Shown here: positions 8,116 through 13,920 of the stretch, piece by piece | Layout: each line of letters begins with the position of its first letter | Position numbering within the stretch: position 1 is the stretch's first letter | Assembly (NCBI GenBank): GCA_023424865.1 | Contig: JAFADM010000197.1 | Location: 1-14,157, forward strand | Source: Bacillota bacterium | GTDB taxonomy: Bacteria > Bacillota_A > Clostridia > DSM-8532 | DNA: 14,157 nucleotides | Direction: 5' to 3' | Notes under the pieces: generated by a model | Told to the model about the DNA's origin: nothing | The model's database searches: none | The model's input: only the letters and a program-made list of their open reading frames with translations | Position numbers and translations under genes: made by a program

Positions 8116-8130
8116 AAAACTTTATGTCAA
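8102..8130 (-). promoter_or_regulatory. Promoter of the GntR-hydrolase operon
   Basis: On the minus strand a perfect TTGACA (8130-8125) is followed after exactly 17 bases by TATCCT (8107-8102), facing the GntR gene. The -35 overlaps the last codon and stop of the AraC-type gene. The inverted repeat at 8089-8115 overlaps the -10. Confidence 0.75.
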
Positions 8131-9014
8131 TCATTCCCTTCTCTCCCTTTCTTATATGCCCTTGGTGAAACTCCGTAATACCTCTTAAAGGCGTTGGAGA
8201 AATGCTCCACAGTTGAATAGCCCAGTTCTTCGGAAATGCCTGTAATACTGCGGCTACTGTCCTCAATGAGTATCAGCGCCGCCGACATTCTTGCCTCCGT
8301 TCGCTTTTGCAGAAAGGTTTTTCCGTAATGCCTGTCAAGGAGGCGTTCAGTCTGTCTTGTACTTAATCCCAGCCGTTGGGCCAGTGTTTCAAGAGTTAAA
8401 TAAGGGTATTCATATAAAAAGCATTCCTCAATAATAAGGTAATTCCTATCCACAATATTGGATGCCGGAAAATGTACCCTGGACGGCCTGTTCTGTTCAT
8501 AATTTCGGACAAGCAGCACCACAAGCTGCTTAAGAAGGGCTTCCACCTGGCTGGTATAGCCCGCCTGCTGTGACCTGAGCTCATGGAAGAGATGACCCAT
8601 GAGGTCCTGAATATTTTGAGTATCCTGCCCGAACCAGAGGGGTGTTTTTTCAAAGAGATCCAGAAGAGGTGAAGGCTTTGAACCCGTTCCGCCATCCTTT
8701 TTAGTGTCAATTTTAAGGTAAACGCAGTATTCCACCATGGGATCGGCTTTGTCCGGCACCTGGGAATGCTCCACATGGGGCCCTGTTACATACAGGGTAT
8801 TGGGTACGATACGATATGAGATGTGATTTAAGGTTATTTTTCCAAAGCCTGAGGGAACATAGTGGATTTCGTAGCTTCTGCCGCTGTGGCTGTGGCTGGG
8901 AATGGCAAAACGGAAGCGATCACAGGTAAGCTTAAGAGCATAAAGGGTTGCCCCCTCCAAACTGAAGCAGATGTTGAGGTTATTATAAAATTGTCCAGCA
9001 AAGGTTGGCAGCAT
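8127..9014 (-). CDS. AraC-family transcriptional regulator with cupin sensor domain
   Basis: This is a cytoplasmic one-component regulator of 295 residues. The N-terminal half is a cupin-type AraC ligand-binding domain, marked by HSHSGRSYEIHYVPSGFG (His41, His43, Glu49) and a second histidine pair in GPHVEHSQ at about 79-84. The C-terminal double helix-turn-helix (about 190-290) has LTLETLAQRLGLSTRQTERLL, then the conserved GYSTVEHFSNAFKRYYGVSPRAYK. The ATG has GGAGG nine bases upstream and a promoter directly before it. The gene is divergent from the GH29 fucosidase and shares a 182-base control region with it. It is therefore the likely fucosidase regulator, sensing fucose or a fucosylated product; this last point is inference from position. 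Confidence 0.93.
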   Translation of the reverse strand: MLPTFAGQFYNNLNICFSLEGATLYALKLTCDRFRFAIPSHSHSGRSYEIHYVPSGFGKITLNHISYRIVPNTLYVTGPHVEHSQVPDKADPMVEYCVYLKIDTKKDGGTGSKPSPLLDLFEKTPLWFGQDTQNIQDLMGHLFHELRSQQAGYTSQVEALLKQLVVLLVRNYEQNRPSRVHFPASNIVDRNYLIIEECFLYEYPYLTLETLAQRLGLSTRQTERLLDRHYGKTFLQKRTEARMSAALILIEDSSRSITGISEELGYSTVEHFSNAFKRYYGVSPRAYKKGREGND

Positions 9015-9034
9015 CCTTTTACCCCTCCGGTATA

Positions 9035-9063
9035 ATCCTATAAAATAGAAGTCAGTCCGTCAA
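9035..9063 (-). promoter_or_regulatory. Promoter of the AraC-type regulator
   Basis: On the minus strand TTGACG (9063-9058) and TAGGAT (9040-9035) are 17 bases apart, followed by the GGAGGGG ribosome binding site (9028-9022) and the ATG at 9014. The predicted untranslated leader is very short. Confidence 0.6.
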
Positions 9064-9136
9064 CATAAAACCTGCGGCAATGCGACATTCAGAAAGCTTA
9101 ATTGTCAGAAAACGCTGTTCTTACTTTATTTCCTCC

Positions 9137-9147
9137 TGCTATAAAAT
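9137..9147 (+). promoter_or_regulatory. Extended -10 promoter of the fucosidase
   Basis: TGCTATAAAAT reads as an extended -10 element (TGN plus TATAAA). The -35 region is poor (TTCTTA at 9118-9123), as is common with extended -10 or activator-dependent promoters, which fits control by the divergent AraC-type protein. Transcription would begin near 9152, past the ATG at 9080, which argues for the GTG at 9197 as the fucosidase start. An alternative TTGTCA (9102-9107) with TTTATT (9125-9130), spacing 17, is weaker. Confidence 0.5.
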
Positions 9148-9153
9148 AAAGGG

Positions 9154-9179
9154 GCCGGGGACATATCCTAAAACCCGGC
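9154..9179 (+). other. Leader hairpin before the fucosidase ribosome binding site
   Basis: GCCGGG (9154-9159) and CCCGGC (9174-9179) form a 6-bp GC stem with a 14-base loop. It would sit at the 5' end of the predicted transcript, directly before AAGGA (9182-9186). It may stabilise the mRNA. Confidence 0.35.
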
Positions 9180-9196
9180 AGAAGGATGTGTCTAAT

Positions 9197-10639
9197 GTGA
9201 AATTTGAAGCAAGCTTTGAATCCCTCTATCAATACAGGTGCCCGGATTGGTTCAGAGACGCCAAATTCGGCATATGGAGCCATTGGGGCCCTCAGAGCGT
9301 TCCCATGTACGGGGATTGGTATGCCCGGAATATGTATATTGAGGGAACGCCCCAATACCTTTACCATCTTCGGAAATACGGGCACCCCTCCGAATTCGGC
9401 TATAAGGATATCTGCGCCTTATGGAAAGCGGAACGCTTTGATCCCGAGGGGCTCATGGAAAAATATGTCCGTGCCGGCGCCCGCTATTTTGTAGCTCAGG
9501 CGATGCACCATGATCATTTTTTCAACTACCCCTCCAGGCTTAATTCCATGAACTCGGCTAAGATTGGCCCAAAGAAGGATATCTGCGGTCTGTGGAAGAA
9601 CGCGGCAGACAAGCATGGGCTGCCCTTTGGCCTAACGGAGCACCTGGGCGCTTCCTTTTCATGGTGGAGCGTTAATAAGGGCAGCGATAGGGAAGGTCCC
9701 TATAAAGGTATTTCCTACGACGGAAGCAACCCGGATTATAAGGCATTCTATTTTGAAAACCAGGAGCATCCTCCCAGTAAAAAGGCAGAGCCCTGGTATA
9801 CCACCAATAAGCGCTTTCGCCGGTATTGGCTGGAAACTATGAAGGAGCTGGTGGATTTATACCGTCCGGATTTATTATACAGTGACGGCGCCCTGCCCTT
9901 TGGAGTCATTGAAAAATCCCACCAGGCAGACTCCGATTTTGCCGAGGGACTTGAGGCTGTGGCCTATCTTTATAACGCCTCCATCCAAAGCCATGGTGAA
10001 AACCGCGCCGTATACAATCAGAAGGACAGGCGTCCCCAAATCTACAACGTGGGTACCCTGGACATTGAAAAAAGCCAGCTTCCGGATATTCATCCGGAAC
10101 CCTGGCAGACCGATACCTGCATAGGCAACTGGTTTTACGATGTGAGGCAGCCCTTTAAGAAATCTGGACACATTATTGAAATGCTTGTGGATATCATATC
10201 CAAAAATGGAACCCTGCTTTTGAACATTCTCCAGCTTCCCGACGGCTCCCTGGATAGGGAGACCGACTGTATCCTGGAAGGTCTGGCAGACTGGTTTAAA
10301 ATATGCGGAGAAGGGGTTTACGCCACCCGACCCTGGCGCATATCCGGCGAGGGCGACAGCCGCGTTGTTATAAACGGCTTCCAGGAAAGCGCCGTGGAAT
10401 GGAATGCTTCTGATTTTCGGTTTGTCCAGAAGGACGGAACCCTATACGCCTTTATGCTAAGGGCATCCGAAAACGGTACGGCTGTTCTGAAGAGCCTGTC
10501 GGAAAAGGATCAGGTAAAATCCGTGAGACTTCTTGGTCATGGTGAGGTCAGCTTTGCCCAAAGCTTCGGTATACTCACAGTCAAGCTTCCCGAAAAACTT
10601 CCCACACCCTATACCAATTGCCTGGCCATAAGCTTTTAA
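9197..10639 (+). CDS. Alpha-L-fucosidase, glycoside hydrolase family 29
   Basis: This enzyme removes alpha-linked L-fucose from glycans by a retaining mechanism. GH29 hallmarks, numbered from the GTG at 9197, are DWFRDAKFGIWSHWG at 17-31, the active-site histidines in AMHHDHFF at about 102-109, and Asp230 in DLLYSDGALPFG, which aligns with the known GH29 nucleophile (SDG motif). The stretch PEPWQTDTCIGNWFY at about 300-314 and DIISKNGTLLLNI are also typical. A C-terminal beta domain begins near 370. There is no signal peptide, so it works in the cytoplasm on imported oligosaccharides. The frame is open back to an ATG at 9080, but those 39 residues resemble nothing in the family, the extended -10 lies inside them, and AAGGA sits ten bases before the GTG. 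The resulting 480 residues fit the family. It is the only plus-strand gene and diverges from the AraC-type regulator. Confidence 0.93.
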   Translation: MKFEASFESLYQYRCPDWFRDAKFGIWSHWGPQSVPMYGDWYARNMYIEGTPQYLYHLRKYGHPSEFGYKDICALWKAERFDPEGLMEKYVRAGARYFVAQAMHHDHFFNYPSRLNSMNSAKIGPKKDICGLWKNAADKHGLPFGLTEHLGASFSWWSVNKGSDREGPYKGISYDGSNPDYKAFYFENQEHPPSKKAEPWYTTNKRFRRYWLETMKELVDLYRPDLLYSDGALPFGVIEKSHQADSDFAEGLEAVAYLYNASIQSHGENRAVYNQKDRRPQIYNVGTLDIEKSQLPDIHPEPWQTDTCIGNWFYDVRQPFKKSGHIIEMLVDIISKNGTLLLNILQLPDGSLDRETDCILEGLADWFKICGEGVYATRPWRISGEGDSRVVINGFQESAVEWNASDFRFVQKDGTLYAFMLRASENGTAVLKSLSEKDQVKSVRLLGHGEVSFAQSFGILTVKLPEKLPTPYTNCLAISF

Positions 10640-10660
10640 ATCCGGTTTCTGCGGATTTTT
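10638..10660 (+). terminator. First terminator hairpin after the fucosidase
   Basis: AAATCCG (10638-10644) pairs with CGGATTT (10652-10658) around a 7-base loop, ending in a five-base T run (10656-10660). It overlaps the fucosidase stop codon. Confidence 0.6.
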
Positions 10661-10667
10661 AAAACGG

Positions 10668-10702
10668 GACAGCCGGTTTATGCAGGCCGGCTGTCTGTTT
10701 TT
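10668..10702 (+). terminator. Second, stronger terminator between the convergent genes
   Basis: GACAGCCGG (10668-10676) pairs perfectly with CCGGCTGTC (10687-10695), a 9-bp stem with a 10-base loop, followed on the plus strand by TGTTTTTG. Its right arm lies within the last codons of the MFS gene, whose stop falls in the loop. On the minus strand the hairpin is followed after three bases by TTTT, so it may serve both convergent genes. Confidence 0.75.
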
Positions 10703-11937
10703 GTCTCTTCTTTTATTCGAAGAACGCCTACCATGAACAAAGCTATGGCGCCACCGCCCATGAGGGGCAGCCAAAAGGCTGGAATTCTTTCAATTAATAT
10801 TCCTGACAGGATATAGCCCATAGGCGTAAGTATTTTAACACAGCTCAAGCTGATACTGAGCGCACGTCCCCGTATATCCTCCCGGACCCTTGTCTGATAT
10901 TCATTTAAAAAGGGAATGTCGATTAAGGACAAAATGATTCCGAACAATATCATGAAAACGCCATAATAAGGTATTGCTGCCATGAGAGGAACAAGGCTCC
11001 CCAGCATGGGGGGCAAGGCAAGCAAGGGTAAGCCCACTGCTGAAAAGACACCAATGGCAGCCATTAATTTATCATAGGAACAGGATGCCATTATTCTTTT
11101 TACCAAAAGAGCCCCTACAATCATTCCCGCAGGCATAAAACACTGCAGGATACCATAGGTTTGAGCCGGTAAAGCATAAACATTGTTAAGGATATAAGGT
11201 ACGGGAACCCCATAACTCAAGGCAAAGACGGGATTCAACACCAGAAAGTACATCAGGGCCTTTCGAATCCACGGTGTGGCCTTTATATAAGAAACACCCT
11301 CTATAAAATCTCTTTTTAGCTCTAATTTCTTTTTTTCTGATTTCTCTCTCTCGAACAAACGGAAATGAATCATGGACTCGGTTAATGCTGTCAGTAAAAA
11401 AGCAATGCCGTTAAAAAGTATAAAGAACCTTATATCTGTCACAACATATAAAAGACCTCCTATGCTCGGACTTGCTATTGCCGATATTGCATCAACGATT
11501 TTGGCAGTGGAATTTATCTTCAAAATGTTACTTTCCGAAACAATATGAGGTATTGCCGAGCTGATGCACAGGTTATAGAGTGCTTGAGCCACAGAAAGCA
11601 GTAAAGTAGCCCCATAAATCCCTTTTATGTCCAACCCGTTTTCCGTAAGCAAAAACAAACCGATTAGGAGCGCTCCGCAAAAGGTATTGGTGAAAACCGC
11701 CAGCACCTTTTTATTGAATTTATCGGCTAAAATACCTGCAAAGGGGCCGATGACTACCGTAGGAAGAATTTGAAGACAGAGGGTAATGGCAAAGGACAGG
11801 CCGGAACCGGTCAGTTTTAAAACGTACAGCCCCACGGCAAAGGTATAGACAGAGGACACAAGGGCTGAAAGAGCTCTTCCGGTAATGAACAGTGTGAAAT
11901 TCCTTCGTTCTTTTTGCTGAATAGATAAGTCTCTCAA
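10678..11937 (-). CDS. MFS transporter, macrolide/multidrug efflux-like
   Basis: This is an integral membrane transporter of the major facilitator superfamily (419 residues, about 12 helices). The N-terminal signature is FITGRALSALVSSVYTFAVG, and the loop motif GPFAGILADKFNKKVL at about 64-79 is typical of the MefA-like proton-coupled drug-efflux branch. A charged central loop (about 195-210, REKSEKKKLELKRD) separates the two six-helix halves. The start is TTG: an in-frame stop directly precedes it (TAATTG) and GGAGG lies seven bases upstream, so no longer form is possible. The gene follows the MerR-methyltransferase gene on the same strand, but a terminator and a separate candidate promoter lie between them. 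Export of an antibiotic is the likely role; the substrate is unknown and a sugar or metabolite exporter is not excluded. Confidence 0.87.
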   Translation of the reverse strand: MRDLSIQQKERRNFTLFITGRALSALVSSVYTFAVGLYVLKLTGSGLSFAITLCLQILPTVVIGPFAGILADKFNKKVLAVFTNTFCGALLIGLFLLTENGLDIKGIYGATLLLSVAQALYNLCISSAIPHIVSESNILKINSTAKIVDAISAIASPSIGGLLYVVTDIRFFILFNGIAFLLTALTESMIHFRLFEREKSEKKKLELKRDFIEGVSYIKATPWIRKALMYFLVLNPVFALSYGVPVPYILNNVYALPAQTYGILQCFMPAGMIVGALLVKRIMASCSYDKLMAAIGVFSAVGLPLLALPPMLGSLVPLMAAIPYYGVFMILFGIILSLIDIPFLNEYQTRVREDIRGRALSISLSCVKILTPMGYILSGILIERIPAFWLPLMGGGAIALFMVGVLRIKEETKTDSRPA

Positions 11938-11961
11938 TTAATCGCCTCCCTGACATAGGCA

Positions 11962-11992
11962 ATTGTAACCCACGGTGTCAGGCCGACGTCAA
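11962..11992 (-). promoter_or_regulatory. Candidate MerR-type promoter of the MFS gene
   Basis: On the minus strand TTGACG (11992-11987) and TACAAT (11967-11962) are separated by 19 bases, two more than normal. Long 19-20-base spacers are the mark of promoters activated by MerR-family proteins, and a MerR-domain gene lies directly upstream. A weak dyad CGG-N7-CCG sits in the spacer. A reading of TTACAA with an 18-base spacer is also possible. Confidence 0.45.
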
Positions 11993-12016
11993 GCAGCAAA
12001 ACAGGACGTTTTTTTA

Positions 12017-12049
12017 GCAAAAAAAGCAAAAGGCGGGGTTAACCCGACC
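12017..12049 (-). terminator. Terminator of the MerR-methyltransferase gene
   Basis: The segment 12032-12049 forms a stem centred on the palindrome GGGTTAACCC, with one C/C mismatch and GG/CC at the base. The stop codon TAA is in the loop. On the minus strand it is followed by TTTTGC and then seven T's (12025-12019). It separates this gene from the MFS gene. Confidence 0.7.
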
Positions 12050-13253
12050 TTTTTCCAATAAAACAGTAAGCGGCTACTTTTTCGTCATCCTTAAAATAAC
12101 TTTCATAGATTCCGCCCTTGCTGACGGTATTTGAAAGGTATTCCACATGCTTGACAAACCCCAGCTGCTCTATCCTTTCCTCCAGGCAATCCTTTCTGAA
12201 ATTGGGCCGGAAGTCGGGAGGAATTTGGCTTTCATGGCTGAAGTTTTTAAAGACAATGTAAGCTCCGTAAAGCTCCGCATCCTTTTTATAATAGCGCTGA
12301 ATAAGACTTAGCAAGAAGCCCTTGTTGTCAAAGCTGTAATTGCTAGTACCTGTAAAATCGCAGACAACATCTACAGAGGCAGCTTTTAGGGGGATACATA
12401 AAAAATCGGTGCAAATAAATATAAGCGCCTTTTTACTGTCGGCTTTCTCCATTGTTTCCTTCAAGGCTTTTAATTTTTCATAATTGGAATCCACAGCAAT
12501 ATACAGGGCATCCTCCGGAAGAGAATCATAAATGCGCCTCAAAAAAAAGCCGCTGCCGCTGCCCAGCTCCAGAATAAGCTTTTTTGAAAGGCCCTCAAAA
12601 GGTATATTCCGGAAAAACCATTCTAAGGTTTTATAAACCTTTAGAAGGTAATCCTCATCGGTATGCTTTATATAGGACTGAACATCAATAGGAGGATATC
12701 CTTCCGTGTTTAACTCCTCCTGGCAAACAATTCCGTCCACAACACGGTACCCGGTGCCGCATCTGCATTTCAGCCTCCCTGAAATCACCCGGTTGTCGTC
12801 AATTAAAGCTTCCTTAAGAATAAGGGGACCTCCGCAGTGGTGGCAGCATAGGTGCCCGAGCCATTGAAGCTCCAGCCCCAGACTGAACTTTTTCGTGTCC
12901 TTAAGGGCATCAAGCCGTTGAAGCTCTTCCTCCAAAAGGGCTACCTTCTGCTCCAGCTTCCCTATTTCAGCCCTTACCGAGTCCCTCTTTATCTTAAAAA
13001 CATCCTTGTAGCAGGCCTCTTTCTGTATAGAGGTTATCTTTCCAAGCTGATTGACTACGAAAATATCCTTTATTTCCTGCAAGCTGAATCCAAGAGATTT
13101 CAGATGTGTGACTTCATTAAAGGCCTCCTGGCAGCGGGAATCAAAGGCATACTGGCTCTTTGCCTTGGATGGCAGCAACAACCCCAGGCTCATGTAATGG
13201 CGGAGGGTATCAATGCTTACCTGATTCTTTTTTGCAAATGCACCTATTTTCAT
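12039..13253 (-). CDS. MerR-type HTH / zinc ribbon / SAM methyltransferase fusion
   Basis: This 404-residue protein joins three modules. Residues 1-70 are a MerR-type winged helix (MKIGAFAKKNQVSIDTLRHY, then LKSLGFSLQEIKDIF). Residues about 85-118 form the usual dimerising coiled coil. Residues 133-180 are a zinc ribbon with Cys136, Cys137, Cys140, Cys163 and Cys165 ending in GYRVVDGIVC, like the Trm112-type ribbons before some methyltransferases. Residues about 205-400 are a class I methyltransferase: motif I LILELGSGSGFF at 226-237, acidic Asp255 in YIAVDSNYEK, and motif IV VDVVCDFTGTSNY at 294-306. A ribbon plus methyltransferase is also the plan of RlmA/TlrB 23S rRNA methylases, but the catalytic part is too divergent to claim this. 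The ATG has AAGGTGAT eight bases upstream. It could sense a drug and also modify it, or modify the ribosome. The MFS gene next door is a likely target. Confidence 0.88.
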   Translation of the reverse strand: MKIGAFAKKNQVSIDTLRHYMSLGLLLPSKAKSQYAFDSRCQEAFNEVTHLKSLGFSLQEIKDIFVVNQLGKITSIQKEACYKDVFKIKRDSVRAEIGKLEQKVALLEEELQRLDALKDTKKFSLGLELQWLGHLCCHHCGGPLILKEALIDDNRVISGRLKCRCGTGYRVVDGIVCQEELNTEGYPPIDVQSYIKHTDEDYLLKVYKTLEWFFRNIPFEGLSKKLILELGSGSGFFLRRIYDSLPEDALYIAVDSNYEKLKALKETMEKADSKKALIFICTDFLCIPLKAASVDVVCDFTGTSNYSFDNKGFLLSLIQRYYKKDAELYGAYIVFKNFSHESQIPPDFRPNFRKDCLEERIEQLGFVKHVEYLSNTVSKGGIYESYFKDDEKVAAYCFIGKRSG

Positions 13254-13271
13254 ATATCCAAATCACCTTAG

Positions 13272-13310
13272 AAAAAGAGGCATCAGCCTTTTGAAGGCAA
13301 TGCCTCTTTT
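13272..13310 (-). terminator. Terminator hairpin in the leader of the MerR-methyltransferase gene
   Basis: An 11-bp perfect stem (AAAAGAGGCAT, plus-strand 13273-13283, with ATGCCTCTTTT, 13300-13310) is topped by an inner GCCTT/AAGGC stem. On the minus strand the U-rich side TTTTTC is followed at once by the AAGGTGAT ribosome binding site and the ATG 19 bases on. It can end transcripts of the YhcH-type gene upstream, but since no promoter fits behind it, it must also be read through to express the fusion gene. The plus strand also has a T-rich tail (13305-13320). Confidence 0.8.
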
Positions 13311-13341
13311 ATTTTTTCTTCATTCATCCGTTCCAATTCAT
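13283..13341 (-). other. Candidate leader peptides feeding into the attenuator hairpin
   Basis: Three tiny frames lie just before and in the hairpin on the minus strand. One (13341-13324) encodes MNWNG and its stop overlaps the next start. A second (13327-13283) encodes MNEEKIKEALPSKG and runs through the 5' arm and loop. A third (13323-13309) encodes MKKK, starts seven bases after GGAA and stops exactly where the 5' arm begins. A ribosome stalled on the last would cover the 5' arm and prevent the terminator from folding. Translation of any of them is unproven. Confidence 0.3.
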
Positions 13342-13396
13342 AAAACTTGCGCCTATATTGGGAGAGGATGAAGTTGCTTACGCAAATGGCTGCCAA

Positions 13397-13846
13397 TTAA
13401 AGAGGAACCTTTACCAGAAGCTTTTTTGCCGTGGCGCTTCTATCCCTGACACAGGCCTTGTGGCCGTCCTCGGGAAAAAAGATGGCGAAGGTGCCAGGCA
13501 CAAGCTTTAAGGGCGTATAGTCTCCCTCATAAGTAAAAAATTCAATGTCTTTTTTCTCATCATAACCCAGGCCTTTGCCTAAATCGGCTTTTGGGGCATA
13601 TCCGATAATTTCGCCGCCCTCCACAATAAACTGGATGTCGATGAACTTCTCATGGGTTTCCCATTTGGCATCTCTGGGGTTTTTAGTATCATAGCTTGTG
13701 ACACTGGTGTAGATGCCGTTGTCAAAATCCGTCCTGCCCAAAGGTGATCCTTTTTCTAGAATCTCCTTTAAGTAGCCTATACCCTTCTTAATGTTTTCGG
13801 ATAAAAGGGCATATTTTTCAATATTGTCCAGGGTGTCGATAATCAT
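13397..13846 (-). CDS. YhcH/YjgK/YiaL family protein (sugar anomerase-like)
   Basis: This is a small cytoplasmic cupin-fold protein of 149 residues, the family's usual size (DUF386, also related to EbgC). Hallmarks are KWETHEKFIDIQFIVEGGE at 61-79 and LVPGTFAIFFPEDGHKAC at 115-132, with metal-binding candidates His65 and His129. Family members act on free sugars: one in E. coli (NanQ) speeds anomer conversion of sialic acid, and others accompany beta-galactosidase or pentose genes. The ATG has AAAGGAG seven bases upstream. The gene lies 74 bases after the GNAT gene; no clear promoter was seen there, so they may be cotranscribed. It ends at the strong hairpin before the MerR-methyltransferase gene. 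A role in processing a sugar released by the glycosidase or imported by the ABC system is plausible, but nothing in the sequence names the sugar. Confidence 0.93.
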   Translation of the reverse strand: MIIDTLDNIEKYALLSENIKKGIGYLKEILEKGSPLGRTDFDNGIYTSVTSYDTKNPRDAKWETHEKFIDIQFIVEGGEIIGYAPKADLGKGLGYDEKKDIEFFTYEGDYTPLKLVPGTFAIFFPEDGHKACVRDRSATAKKLLVKVPL

Positions 13847-13920
13847 GGCTTTGCTCCTTTATTGTTTCTGATTTTTATTTTTGCATTCCATTTTAGTTTT
13901 CGGTATTTGGAAACGCCGCC

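Noticed and set aside
8039..8266. A 75-residue minus-strand frame bridging the AraC- and GntR-type genes
   Set aside because: It overlaps the coding end of the AraC-type gene and the GntR promoter and operator in another frame, and shows no family features.
9005..9036. TTGGCA and TATAAT on the plus strand as the fucosidase promoter
   Set aside because: The spacing is 20 bases and the position falls over the start of the AraC-type gene; the extended -10 at 9137 is a better candidate.
9080..9196. N-terminal 39-residue extension of the fucosidase as a signal peptide
   Set aside because: It lacks a basic start followed by a hydrophobic core and a cleavage site, and it contains the likely promoter.
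12009..12025. T7-AGC-A7 inverted repeat as a separate regulatory element
   Set aside because: With a three-base loop and only A-T pairs it is most simply the T-rich tail of the MerR-methyltransferase terminator.
12852..13271. A 139-residue plus-strand frame antisense to the MerR-methyltransferase gene, ending at the leader hairpin
   Set aside because: It is a shadow of the real gene: no recognisable domain, no convincing ribosome binding site, and the opposite strand has clear family motifs throughout.
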